A DNA stretch of 64,000 nt from DASVUS01 sp036388675 (GTDB lineage: Bacteria > Armatimonadota > Abditibacteriia > Abditibacteriales > Abditibacteriaceae): the NCBI GenBank assembly GCA_036388675.1, contig DASVRI010000009.1, positions 1 through 64,000 of the forward strand. Direction: 5' to 3'. A model generated the notes under the pieces. That model was not told the origin of the DNA. It made no database searches and saw nothing but the letters and a program-made list of their open reading frames with translations. The position numbers were made by a program, and so were the translations under genes. How positions within the stretch are numbered: position 1 is the first letter of the stretch; the number at the start of each line of letters is the position of its first letter. Of this stretch, positions 33,257-41,853 are shown one piece after another.

Positions 33257-34699
33257 ATGAAACCGCGTTACTATATTCAAACTTTCGGCTGCCAGATGAA
33301 CGTGCACGACAGCGAGCGCATGGCCGGCATGCTCGAAGACCTGGGCTATGAAGCCACACCGGAAGTCGCCGCCGCCGATGTGCTGCTGATGAACACCTGC
33401 GCTGTGCGCGAGCGCCCCGAGCACAAGCTCTACTCCGAACTGGGAGAACTGCGCAAGCTGAAGCGCGACAATCCCAACATGGTTATTGGTGTGGCCGGCT
33501 GCATGGCGCAGCGCGAGGCCGATGGCATTCGTCGTCGCGTGCCTGAAGTCGATATTTTGCTGGGGCCGCGCAACCTGCATCACTTGCCTCACCTGCTGCG
33601 CGAAACCAGGCGGCGCCAATACAACAACGAGTACTCGACTGCGAACCAGGGCGCCTTTCGCGACGGCGCGTTTAGCGACGGCCTGGACCTCGAATGCGAC
33701 CCGACACCAGTGACGCCGGTGCGCCGCAGCAGCACCATTGCGGCTTATGTCGATGTCATCTTTGGCTGCAATTTCAACTGCACCTACTGCGCGGTACCCT
33801 CGGCGCGTGGGCGTGAAGTTTCGCGCCGACCGCATGACGTGCTCGATGAAGTGCGCCAACTGCGCGACCTGGGCTATCGCGAGATCACGTTGCTGGGCCA
33901 GACGGTAAACGCCTACGGCCACGACCTCGAAGAGCGACGCGGCGACGGTAAGCGCTACGACTTCGCCTGGCTTTTAGAACAAATCAACGAACTCGATTCC
34001 AGTCTGCGCGTGCGCTACACCAGCCCGCACCCGATGTATTTCAACGAACGCCTGATTGAAACCATCGCGGCCACGCCCAGTGTGTGCGAGCATCTGCACA
34101 TGCCGTTGCAAAGTGGCGATAACGAGTGCCTGCGCCGCATGCAGCGCACCTACACCATTGAAAAATACCGTCGCATTGTGGAGCGTGTGCGCCAACGAGT
34201 ACCCAACGTGGCAATCACGACCGACCTTATCGTGGGCTTTTGTGGCGAAACCGAGGACGAGTTCCAGAACACGCTCAAAGCCGTGCGCGAAATCGAGTTT
34301 GACCAGGCGTTCATGTTTGCCTACTCGCCGCGACACACCACCCAAGCGTGGGATTGGCCCGACGACGTGCCGGCCCCTGTCAAGCAGCGACGCCTGCGCG
34401 AGTTGATCGACTTGCAAAACGAAGTGGGCCGCGAATTGAACCGGCGTCGCTGCGGCGAAACTGTTGAAGTATTGGTGGAAGGGCCGAGCGATAAAGACGC
34501 ATCACGTCTCAGCGGACGCACGCGTGCCAACAAACTCGTGGTTTTTCCGGGAGAGATCGACCGCTATCCGGTGGGTTCGATGGTTGAAGTCGCGACGCGC
34601 GAAGCATTTCTGTGGGGTTTTCTTGGCGAAGCGGTGCGCCCGGTGACGCCGGTTCACACTGAGCCGGCCAGAATTTTCATCGACCTGGTGCCGGCTTGA
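33257..34699 (+). CDS. miaB: tRNA-2-methylthio-N6-isopentenyladenosine synthase MiaB
   Basis: This 480-residue radical-SAM methylthiotransferase has an N-terminal UPF0004 domain with three cluster cysteines (C12 in FGCQMNVHDSE, C48 in NTCAVRE, C82 in GCMAQRE). The radical-SAM CxxxCxxC motif is at 171-178 (FGCNFNCTYCAV), and a C-terminal TRAM domain covers about 410-475. It adds a methylthio group to i6A37 of tRNAs reading UNN codons. HMPLQSGDNECLRRMQRTYT and DLIVGFCGETEDEF are characteristic of MiaB rather than RimO or MtaB. About 35 residues between the two domains (about 118-152, NNEYSTANQG...) are an insertion holding a GAGTACTC copy. The leader lacks a clear ribosome binding site. Confidence 0.93.
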   Translation: MKPRYYIQTFGCQMNVHDSERMAGMLEDLGYEATPEVAAADVLLMNTCAVRERPEHKLYSELGELRKLKRDNPNMVIGVAGCMAQREADGIRRRVPEVDILLGPRNLHHLPHLLRETRRRQYNNEYSTANQGAFRDGAFSDGLDLECDPTPVTPVRRSSTIAAYVDVIFGCNFNCTYCAVPSARGREVSRRPHDVLDEVRQLRDLGYREITLLGQTVNAYGHDLEERRGDGKRYDFAWLLEQINELDSSLRVRYTSPHPMYFNERLIETIAATPSVCEHLHMPLQSGDNECLRRMQRTYTIEKYRRIVERVRQRVPNVAITTDLIVGFCGETEDEFQNTLKAVREIEFDQAFMFAYSPRHTTQAWDWPDDVPAPVKQRRLRELIDLQNEVGRELNRRRCGETVEVLVEGPSDKDASRLSGRTRANKLVVFPGEIDRYPVGSMVEVATREAFLWGFLGEAVRPVTPVHTEPARIFIDLVPA

Positions 34700-34764
34700 G
34701 TGTGGCGCATAGCACTTGAGAACAACCGTTCTCGCTCCAATAAGATTAACCGTTGAGGAGATAT

Positions 34765-35940
34765 ATGCAGGGAAGCGTGAAAAAAAACATAAGCAGGGTT
34801 GTAGTTCTTGCAGGTCTGGGGCTATCTCCGGCTGTTTTGCCAGGTGCCTGGGCGCAAACCGGAAACAATCCCGTATCGAGTACTGGCTCCAGTGTCGCAA
34901 CTCGCTCCGACGCCATGCCCAGCTACGAGCAATTGCGCCGCTCTTACAAGGTGAACGCGGGTATCACGCTGGCTCAGGTACGCAGCGATGCCGCTTCTCA
35001 TGCCGGGCGTGTTATCGAATTGCAGGGCACCATCACCGGCGTCATGACGATGCAAACCACACGCACAATGCTGATGCAGGTGGACGGTTCTACGCTGGCC
35101 CTTTCGATTCCCGACTCGCTTAACACGTCTGTGATGCGCTCCGGCAGCAGCGTGCGCGCACTGGCTCTGGTGGGTCGCGTGCCTGAACGCAACGAAGCAG
35201 TGCTCACTGTGGTCGCCATGACCGAGCAACTTGCTCCAGCCCCATGGCCGGTTGCGGAAGAACTTTCCACCACCGGGTTGGCGAGACTGGCACCGGCTAC
35301 AAAACCACTAATGGCGGGCGATGTCATTATCAGCCCGGAAACAAGTGCCGTAGTGCCGCCGATGACGAGGATGCGCCCGGGGTTGCCGGAACCGCCCGCT
35401 GCGCGTCCACCGGCCGTACAGGCTTTGCGTCCCGGCCTCGACCCTAATGCCGACGATGTGTGGAGCAGCCAGAAAGTCGCATTTAAAGCGGCGGCGCGGC
35501 GCTTTAACAAGAAGCTGAGCGACGCACAGGCCGCCGAGATTGCTCAGGCGATGGTGGATGCCGGACGCGCTCACGGCATGGACCCTCGTTTTCTGGCGTC
35601 CATCATCGCCGTGGAAAGCAGCTTTGACATTTACTGCTTGAGTCGCTCAGGCGCGATGGGCCTGGGCCAGATCATGCCTTTCAACCTCAGGGAAGCCGGC
35701 ATCACAAACGCCTGGAACCCGACGCAGAACATTTTCGGCGCAGCGCGCTTGCTGCGTGGACATCTCAACTCGTTTGGCAATCGCCCCGATGGCACGCTGC
35801 TGGCCGTAGCGGCTTACAATGCCGGGCCAAACGCAGTGCGCCGCGCCGGTTACAAAGTGCCAAACGGCTCACAGGTGCAACGCTACGTGTGGAAAGTGTA
35901 TTACCAGTACAAAGCCTTCGCGCCTGAATTGTTTCGTTAA
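34765..35940 (+). CDS. Lytic transglycosylase (SLT family) with N-terminal beta-barrel-like region
   Basis: This 391-residue exported protein has a signal peptide (about 8-31, ending AWAQ). A region of about 60-150 (NAGITLAQVRSDAASHAGRV, IELQGTITGVM, TLALSIPDS, VRALALVGRVP) looks like an OB-type small barrel. A Pro-rich linker leads to the SLT transglycosylase domain (about 240-385), with the catalytic Glu284 in IIAVESSFD and the motifs SGAMGLGQIMPFN and AVAAYNAGPNAVRRAG. It cleaves the MurNAc-GlcNAc bond of peptidoglycan. I chose ATG 34765 with GAGGAG just upstream, although the frame is open from a TTG at 34753. The OB-like part is unusual for the family and may bind a partner or glycan. 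Confidence 0.87.
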   Translation: MQGSVKKNISRVVVLAGLGLSPAVLPGAWAQTGNNPVSSTGSSVATRSDAMPSYEQLRRSYKVNAGITLAQVRSDAASHAGRVIELQGTITGVMTMQTTRTMLMQVDGSTLALSIPDSLNTSVMRSGSSVRALALVGRVPERNEAVLTVVAMTEQLAPAPWPVAEELSTTGLARLAPATKPLMAGDVIISPETSAVVPPMTRMRPGLPEPPAARPPAVQALRPGLDPNADDVWSSQKVAFKAAARRFNKKLSDAQAAEIAQAMVDAGRAHGMDPRFLASIIAVESSFDIYCLSRSGAMGLGQIMPFNLREAGITNAWNPTQNIFGAARLLRGHLNSFGNRPDGTLLAVAAYNAGPNAVRRAGYKVPNGSQVQRYVWKVYYQYKAFAPELFR

Positions 35941-36008
35941 TTCTCTGTTTTGAGTACTCAGTTCAAGACAAGCAGAGAGAACTCAAAACTAAAACTTCAA
36001 AAACTCCT

Positions 36009-36443
36009 ATGACTGGTTCTGTTCATGCCGCTTTGGGCGCGGCTATTGGTCGTTACGTGCGCAATAAGCCGCTGGCTTTCGTCTGCGGCGTCGCTTCGCA
36101 TTTCGCCGGCGATGTCGTACCGCACAAAGATGTGGGGCCGCTCGAAACACCAATCGTTTTCGGCACCATGGCGCGCATTGCACAAGTTCACGGCTGGAAC
36201 TCGCCACAGTTCTGGGGCGCACTGGGCGGAATTCTGCCCGACTTTGAGCACATCCCCGCCGAACTGCGCCGCGACCCGCGTCGTGTCGATCCGATGCCTG
36301 AAAAGTTATTCCCCACACACAACGGCACAGTCGCGCACGGCGAATGGCCGCTGCACAACGCACTTGGTGTCGCGATGCAAATCGTGCTATATGTGGGCGG
36401 CTTATACCTGGCCGGAACGCTGTTGAACCACAAGGAAAACTAA
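36009..36443 (+). CDS. Small membrane protein, possible YdjM-like metal-dependent hydrolase
   Basis: This 144-residue protein contains histidine and aspartate positions reminiscent of the membrane-bound metal-dependent hydrolase family: VHAALGAAIGRYV, GVASHFAGDVVPHKD, ALGGILPDFEH and FPTHNGTVAHGEW. The last 25 residues form a membrane helix (VAMQIVLYVGGLYLAGTLL). It is shorter than YdjM-type proteins, so the relation is tentative. No clear ribosome binding site is visible before the ATG. It is followed directly by a 28-bp-arm inverted repeat whose left arm begins within the stop codon. Confidence 0.7.
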   Translation: MTGSVHAALGAAIGRYVRNKPLAFVCGVASHFAGDVVPHKDVGPLETPIVFGTMARIAQVHGWNSPQFWGALGGILPDFEHIPAELRRDPRRVDPMPEKLFPTHNGTVAHGEWPLHNALGVAMQIVLYVGGLYLAGTLLNHKEN

Positions 36444-36522
36444 CCGCAAAGGGCGCCAGGAACGCAAAGTTTTGGAGGGATAACCCCGCTTCTCCTTTGC
36501 GTTCCTGGCGCCCTTTGCGGTT
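36442..36522. repeat. Intergenic inverted repeat with perfect 28-bp arms
   Basis: AACCGCAAAGGGCGCCAGGA (from 36442, continuing ACGCAAAG to 36469) is the exact complement of 36495-36522, with a 25-base loop. It matches the general AACCGCAAAG...CGCAAAG dispersed repeat type found in several environmental phyla. It may double as a terminator for 36009-36443, since its downstream side is followed by TTCATATTC. Confidence 0.8.
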
Positions 36523-36540
36523 CATATTCAAAGGAGCATC

Positions 36541-37644
36541 ATGAAATCGAAGGCCGCGATTTTCGAAGGCATCGGCAAGCCACTCGTCATTGATGAAATT
36601 GAAGTAGACGATCCCAAAGACGGCGAAGTGCGCATTAAGCTGGAGGCGACCGGGTTATGTCACACCGAAGTGTGGTACATGAGCGGCGGCGATACCACGA
36701 CCCGCACGCCGATTGTGCTGGGCCACGAAGGCTGCGGCATCGTCGAGAAAGTCGGCGCCGGTGTGACCAGCCTGAAAGAAGGCGACCGCGTCGTGCCGCT
36801 TTACATCCCGCAGTGCGGCCACTGCCGCGAGTGCGGCCATCCCGACACCAATTTGTGTTCCAGCCTGGACGACGCCTACTTCGGTAATACCATGAACGAC
36901 GGCACGATGCGCTTCCATCGCAACGGTCACGATCTGCATCATTTCATGCTCTGCTCCACCTTTTCCGAGTACACGGTATGCCACCAGGAATCGGTCGCCA
37001 AGGTGCGCCCCGACGTGAAGCCCGAAGCCGCTTGCCTGTTCGGCTGCGCCGTCACGACGGGAATCGGTGCTGCGCTGTATAACTCGAAAGTGCGTCCCGG
37101 CAGCACATGCGCCGTCTTTGGCTGCGGCCCAATTGGCCTTAATGTTGTTCAAGGCTGCAAACTATCCGGCGCGCGCATGATAATCGCGGTTGATCTCAAC
37201 GAAGCACGACTCGAAAAAGCCAGAGAGATGGGCGCAACGCACACGGTCAAGCCCGAAGGCGGCAGCGGCGTGGCAGCCGTTAAGGAACTGACGAGTGGCG
37301 GCGCCGATTACTGCTTTGAAGCCACAGGCAATCCCAAAGTCATGGAGCAGGCGCTCGATGCCACAATTTATGGCGGCGGCAAGTGTTGCCTCATCGGTGT
37401 GGCAAAAACCGGCGAAACCATGCAGGTCACGCCACGGCAGCTCATCGCCGGACGCCAACTCATCGGCACCGCATTCGGCGGCTGCCGTGGCCGCTCGCAG
37501 TTGCCCGGCCTCATCGACCGCTACATGGATGGCGAAATCCTCGTGGACGAACTCATCACCCAAAGCATTCCGCTCGAAGGAATCAACGATGCCTTCGAGC
37601 AAATGCACAAGGACAGCGGCTATCGTTTTGTCGTGAAGTATTGA
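36541..37644 (+). CDS. Zinc-dependent alcohol dehydrogenase, class III type
   Basis: This 367-residue medium-chain dehydrogenase carries the catalytic zinc ligands C40 (GLCHTE), H62-E63 (LGHEGCG) and C169 (FGCAVTTG). The structural-zinc tetrad is C92, C95, C98 and C106 (QCGHCRECGHPDTNLC) and the NAD loop is FGCGPIGLNVVQGCKLSGA (193-211). The pattern matches class III, glutathione- or other thiol-dependent formaldehyde dehydrogenases, but the cofactor thiol and true substrate cannot be told from sequence. AAGGAG lies six bases ahead of the ATG. A strong terminator follows at 37663-37701. Confidence 0.88.
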   Translation: MKSKAAIFEGIGKPLVIDEIEVDDPKDGEVRIKLEATGLCHTEVWYMSGGDTTTRTPIVLGHEGCGIVEKVGAGVTSLKEGDRVVPLYIPQCGHCRECGHPDTNLCSSLDDAYFGNTMNDGTMRFHRNGHDLHHFMLCSTFSEYTVCHQESVAKVRPDVKPEAACLFGCAVTTGIGAALYNSKVRPGSTCAVFGCGPIGLNVVQGCKLSGARMIIAVDLNEARLEKAREMGATHTVKPEGGSGVAAVKELTSGGADYCFEATGNPKVMEQALDATIYGGGKCCLIGVAKTGETMQVTPRQLIAGRQLIGTAFGGCRGRSQLPGLIDRYMDGEILVDELITQSIPLEGINDAFEQMHKDSGYRFVVKY

Positions 37645-37662
37645 ACATTTAAATCAGTGTCG

Positions 37663-37701
37663 GCACAAAGGGCTTGAGAATCTATCTCAAGCCCTTTGTG
37701 C
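37663..37701 (+). terminator. Factor-independent terminator after the alcohol dehydrogenase
   Basis: GCACAAAGGGCTTGAGA (37663-37679) pairs perfectly with TCTCAAGCCCTTTGTGC (37685-37701) across a five-base loop, followed by TTTC. Confidence 0.85.
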
Positions 37702-37909
37702 TTTCTGCTGAGGATAATCGTTCGTTGCAGGGGAACAAACGCGACGCACGAGTACTTATCGGCGAAAACAATTTTCTTAGTTTAACGCCTGCATGGTATC
37801 TGCACTAAACAATTGTCTGTGAATCTGAACCGATGCCGGACGCAAACGTCTATGCACTTGACATATTTTCACACACTGGCCATTCTCGCCTCTAATTTGC
37901 AGGAAGTGA

Positions 37910-40201
37910 GTGAACCGGGAAGGTGGTGGTGCCTTTTACATGAAGCATTCCAACGTTATCAGCAGCGATATGGGGAACAAAACTGAGGCACCTTACTCCG
38001 CCGAGGCCGTCGGTGGTGAAGCGAGCGCGCCGCTGCACAACTCGAACCAGCCGCCGGAAAATATGCCCCGGCAACGCGGCGCAGGCACCACATCAGACGC
38101 TCTGCCGGCGGGCACCGAGTTGCAAAACGGAGCCTTCCGCATCAGTCGAGTACTCGCTCGAGGTGATGTAGGCATCACTTACCTGAGCCGCAATGTCGCG
38201 CTGCACCGCGACGTGGTGCTCAAAGAATTCTTTCCACGGGGCGCATCGCGTGCAGTTTCCGGCTCAAGCAATTCCGGCTCAAGCGACAAGCCCTTTTCTG
38301 TCTCATCCCATGCCGTTGTGCCGTCAGCGGGGCTGGGAGAGCACGTTTATCAACAGGCGTGCGCCGCGTTTCTGGAAAAATCTCGCGTTGTGTCGCGCGT
38401 GTGGCATCCCAATGTCGTGATGGTTTACGATACCTTCACGGCAAACAACACCGCCTACATGGTGATGAAACTCCTCAAGGGCAAGACGCTGCAACAGTTC
38501 CTTGAAGAGCAACTCGCACAAAAACGCTTTTTGCCGGAGGCGCAGGCACTAGCGTATGGGATGCACATCGGTCGCGGCCTGGAAGCCCTGCACAAAGCCG
38601 GCTTAGTTCACGGCGACCTGCGTCCGGCCAAGGTGATGCTGTGTCCGCCAACCGAGAGTGCGCTTGAGCATGATACTTCCGGCGTGAACAGGCGTGCGCC
38701 GCTGCCCAGAGTTCCGACAGATCAATGGACGCTGGCCGGGCAACGCATCGTTCTGCTCGATTGTGGCTTGAAACGCCTGCCATTGGTGAACGACGGCACA
38801 CAGACCCTCTGGCTGAACGAACCGCAACGCTCGGGTCAGTGCCAGTATGCGCCTCCCGAACTATTTGGTCGCAGTCGTGACCACGATCAGAGTCGTGAAA
38901 ACGAGCCGACAACCGATGTTTACGCCCTGGGAGCCACGCTGTACCACATGCTGACGGGGCAGACACCTGTTGATGCGCTCATGCGAGCGCATGGAACCGT
39001 GCTGCCGCCGCCACATCGCGTTAATGCGCATGTCAGCGCTGCCCTCAGTGAGATTGTGATGTGGGCTCTGGAACTTCGCAGCGAACATCGTCCGCAAACA
39101 ATCGACGCCTTCACCAAGCAGTTGTCGCAGTGTGGCGGAGATGTCTCACCAGCGGCTGCACCGAAAGCGGCTGCACCGAAAGCGGCTGCACCGAAAGAGC
39201 CTGCACCGCCAATAGGAAAACGGGCCGCCGTTCAAATGCCGGCTGCTCTAAACCGCGCGGCGGCTTCAGCCAGCATTTTCAGAACTGCAATCACCACTGC
39301 GCCAGCTCCAGCAGCGGCTCCAGCAACGGCCACACCACCTTTGGCTGTAGTGACACCGACTGCTCCGATCGAGACGCAACCATCAAAGGCGATGCCGCCC
39401 TCTGATAATGTGCGGCAACGGCGCAGCAGCGGGCGGCATCTGGCATTAGCAGCACTCCTGGGCACCACGATAGCTGGTACGGCAGCGTGGGCTTTGTGGC
39501 GTGAGAGCACAACTCTGCCCCCTCCGGCAGTGCCCAACGTGCAGAAGCGAACGGCCCGTGCGGAAGATGCTCCACCGCCAACTACAGCCGTTGCAGCTCC
39601 GCCAACTGTAGCCGTTGCACCACAACCTGAGAGTAAGCCGGTGGAGCGTAGCCTCCCGGTGCAGCGTAGCCTCCCGGTGCAGCGTAGCCTCCCGGTTACG
39701 AACCGAAAGCGCCGCCACATAGGAAATGCGACAATATCCGTTGCAAGATTACCCGCGTCCCGAGAGCCGTCACGCAAGGCAGCCCGGCGCCTGGCTGCGC
39801 AGTGGCCCGACGCCAAACCTGCTCGCCAAGAACGATTGAGGATCGAGGCCACAGAGACATCGCAAGACAATGAGCGCACAGTGGCCCGACGGCGCAGCCG
39901 CCGCATTCTGCGACGTTTAAGAGAAAGAGATAGCGATGCCACACAGAGCAATTCTACAGAGGTGCGAGACGCTCCCGAGGTGCGCGGCACTCCCGAGGTG
40001 CGCGACACGCGACGCAACTTCCGGCAACGGCGCAGGGAATACACTAACCGGCCATCGTTACGTGTCGTGCGCAACACCCCGGCGCGACGTCGCCTGCGCA
40101 GAACACTTCGCGAGGCCGGCTTGCCGCCACTGCCGGAAATGACCCACAGCGAACCACGTTCTAACGAAGCACGTCCCGAAGCGGGCTTGCCTCCAATGTG
40201 A
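37910..40201 (+). CDS. Atypical Ser/Thr protein kinase with membrane helix and Arg-rich tail
   Basis: This 763-residue protein has a kinase domain at about 75-400. Its glycine loop is LARGDVGITYL and the ATP lysine is K105 in VVLKEFFPRG, a signature of one bacterial kinase subfamily. The catalytic loop reads HGDLRPAK (234-241) instead of HRDxKxxN, so the metal-binding Asn is Lys, and the DFG motif is DCG (284-286). An Ala/Pro linker with four AAPK repeats precedes one membrane helix (about 507-527, LALAALLGTTIAGTAAWALW). The tail is very Arg-rich and contains three SLPVQR and several PEVR repeats. Weak or absent catalysis is possible. The GTG start at 37910 has GGAA upstream; an ATG at 37940 is the alternative. 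The tail overlaps long antisense frames that I regard as artefacts. Confidence 0.8.
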   Translation: MNREGGGAFYMKHSNVISSDMGNKTEAPYSAEAVGGEASAPLHNSNQPPENMPRQRGAGTTSDALPAGTELQNGAFRISRVLARGDVGITYLSRNVALHRDVVLKEFFPRGASRAVSGSSNSGSSDKPFSVSSHAVVPSAGLGEHVYQQACAAFLEKSRVVSRVWHPNVVMVYDTFTANNTAYMVMKLLKGKTLQQFLEEQLAQKRFLPEAQALAYGMHIGRGLEALHKAGLVHGDLRPAKVMLCPPTESALEHDTSGVNRRAPLPRVPTDQWTLAGQRIVLLDCGLKRLPLVNDGTQTLWLNEPQRSGQCQYAPPELFGRSRDHDQSRENEPTTDVYALGATLYHMLTGQTPVDALMRAHGTVLPPPHRVNAHVSAALSEIVMWALELRSEHRPQTIDAFTKQLSQCGGDVSPAAAPKAAAPKAAAPKEPAPPIGKRAAVQMPAALNRAAASASIFRTAITTAPAPAAAPATATPPLAVVTPTAPIETQPSKAMPPSDNVRQRRSSGRHLALAALLGTTIAGTAAWALWRESTTLPPPAVPNVQKRTARAEDAPPPTTAVAAPPTVAVAPQPESKPVERSLPVQRSLPVQRSLPVTNRKRRHIGNATISVARLPASREPSRKAARRLAAQWPDAKPARQERLRIEATETSQDNERTVARRRSRRILRRLRERDSDATQSNSTEVRDAPEVRGTPEVRDTRRNFRQRRREYTNRPSLRVVRNTPARRRLRRTLREAGLPPLPEMTHSEPRSNEARPEAGLPPM

Positions 40202-40322
40202 TGCAGCGGCATTACGCCGAAAGTGCATACGGGAAATGAAGGTACATCCGAACGGAGCCGTGTTACCACTGGTGCCACAAAACATTAGCACCGGCAGAAC
40301 ATGGCCCAGCGGAGGAAAATCG

Positions 40323-41570
40323 ATGATAACAGGTAACACAAGCAAGAAACTGGCTCCGTTTGGCAGTGCTCGTCCTCTATGGTTGCTCTGCTTAGCCGTG
40401 CCACTTCTCACGACATCAGGGTTGCTCGTTGGGCGGACACAATCGCGCACAACAACAATCAGGAGCAATACGGCGCGCGCCATAACGCTGGTAAAAACAG
40501 CTGAGTCGGCCTTTATCCGCGGCGATTACAACCGAACCCTGGTGTTATGCCGACAGGCCATCTCAGCGAACCCGCGTTATGCACGAGCCTACACATGGAT
40601 GGGCGCGGCTTATGAAAAGATGGGGCAAACAGAGCAGGCGCGTCAGGTATACGGACGTGTACTGGATTTAGGACCGTCTAGCCAAGATGCATCCTATGTC
40701 CGCGCGCGCCTGAGCCGCTTACCGGCACCGCCCTCCGTCGCAGCCTCAGGGCGCACCGGCCAGCGCACTGCTGCGCTGCCATCCACAATGCGCAGCGACA
40801 TTGCACAACCGACATCAGCCCGCTCCATTCCACAAACTGCACCTGCGCCTCAAACAAGGCCATCAAGCACGTCGACATTACCGCCCCCGGCAGTGTCGTT
40901 ACCGCCGTTGCCTGCACCGGCATCCGCACCAAGGCCGACGCCTGCTTTGCGGCCTATGCCTTCTGTGCGACCATCGCCTCCTGTGACCAGAGCACCGGAA
41001 CCGACCCCGGTTCAGGTTTTGAGGCCGGAGACTCAGCCAGAGATTCAGCCGGAGAATGAACCGGAGAGTACTCAAGCTACGGCTCCTGCACCGGAAGAGC
41101 CGGTTGAAGTCGATAGTTCCGAAGTGGGCGGGGGCAACTCCGCCGTTGTTATCGAGGTGCCACCCGTGGTCGAGCCGCCGCGTGTTATGGAGGCCACTCG
41201 CCTTCTGCAAAGCGGGCAATTAAGGGCGTTGCGAAGAGTGAAAGTGCAAAACAGACAGTGGACATCAAGCATTTATCGTATGTCGAGCGAGGATCAAGAC
41301 GCGACCTTCTATCTCAATCGCGAGTGGGAATGGTTTGAAGTGCGTATTGCCGTGGCGGATAATGCCACAACCAGCACAGCCGGACTATGGGGCTGGATCG
41401 ACGGTCAGCCGTCGCGACGAGCTTTTCATTACCCAAGGGTGGAGAAAGGCCAGGCTTCCATCGTGTTGCGCGTGCGAGTGGCCGACGCCACCTACCTGAC
41501 CCTGGCACCCACATATCCCGGCAACCCCGTTATTCTCATCCACCCGCGCTTTATCCGTCGCACTCGCTAG
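40323..41570 (+). CDS. Exported TPR protein with Pro-rich linker and beta-sandwich C-terminus
   Basis: This 415-residue protein has an N-terminal membrane or signal segment (about 15-36, ARPLWLLCLAVPLLTTSGLL). Two TPR units (about 48-115; AESAFIRGDYNRTLVLCRQA, AYTWMGAAYEKMGQTEQARQ) are followed by a long Pro/Ala/Thr linker (about 125-270). The C-terminal module of about 130 residues (EATRLLQSGQLRALRRVKVQ, WFEVRIAVADNATTSTAGLW, ASIVLRVRVADATYLTL) has a beta-sandwich character reminiscent of NPCBM-type modules; that is only a resemblance. I chose ATG 40323 because GGAGG precedes it at eight bases. It follows the atypical kinase gene by 120 bp and may be functionally linked. Confidence 0.78.
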   Translation: MITGNTSKKLAPFGSARPLWLLCLAVPLLTTSGLLVGRTQSRTTTIRSNTARAITLVKTAESAFIRGDYNRTLVLCRQAISANPRYARAYTWMGAAYEKMGQTEQARQVYGRVLDLGPSSQDASYVRARLSRLPAPPSVAASGRTGQRTAALPSTMRSDIAQPTSARSIPQTAPAPQTRPSSTSTLPPPAVSLPPLPAPASAPRPTPALRPMPSVRPSPPVTRAPEPTPVQVLRPETQPEIQPENEPESTQATAPAPEEPVEVDSSEVGGGNSAVVIEVPPVVEPPRVMEATRLLQSGQLRALRRVKVQNRQWTSSIYRMSSEDQDATFYLNREWEWFEVRIAVADNATTSTAGLWGWIDGQPSRRAFHYPRVEKGQASIVLRVRVADATYLTLAPTYPGNPVILIHPRFIRRTR

Positions 41571-41583
41571 GCGCACTCATTAA

Positions 41584-41628
41584 GCACTCTTGCGAGAAGC
41601 ACTCTTGCGAGAAGCACTCTTGCGAGTA
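41584..41628. repeat. 15-bp tandem repeat ending in GAGTACTC
   Basis: GCACTCTTGCGAGAA is repeated at 41584, 41599 and 41614, the last unit turning into TTGCGAGTACTC at 41619-41631. It is intergenic, just after the stop of the TPR gene. The repeat edge coincides with a copy of the dispersed palindrome, suggesting local slippage next to it. Confidence 0.75.
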
Positions 41629-41649
41629 CTCAGGAAGCCACAAGACAAT

Positions 41650-41690
41650 CAAAACAGCGGCACAACATCAGAATGTGTGCCGCTGTTTTG
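41650..41690. terminator. Perfect 15-bp-arm terminator
   Basis: CAAAACAGCGGCACA (41650-41664) pairs with TGTGCCGCTGTTTTG (41676-41690) across an 11-base loop, with AAAA and TTTT at the outer ends. It lies downstream of the TPR gene ending at 41570. Confidence 0.82.
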
Positions 41691-41853
41691 ACTGCTCCGA
41701 CAGTTGGTTTCCACTATCACGGGACACACAAGGCAAAAACGTTTCAAGAGATGGCTGAACTTCAACACTCACAAGTAATTTCTGGCCAAAACTGTGGAAG
41801 AAGAGATTAGTTGCTTCTGATGCAACTGAATCTATTTTGCAGTTGAGGTCACA

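Noticed and set aside
39232..40278. A 348-codon open frame on the minus strand across the Arg-rich tail of the atypical kinase
   Set aside because: It mirrors low-complexity Arg/Pro-rich sequence, has no ribosome binding site and no recognisable motif; the plus-strand gene explains the region.
41584..41631. Three 15-bp repeats considered as a CRISPR or iteron array
   Set aside because: There are only three contiguous units with no spacers, and no replication gene nearby.
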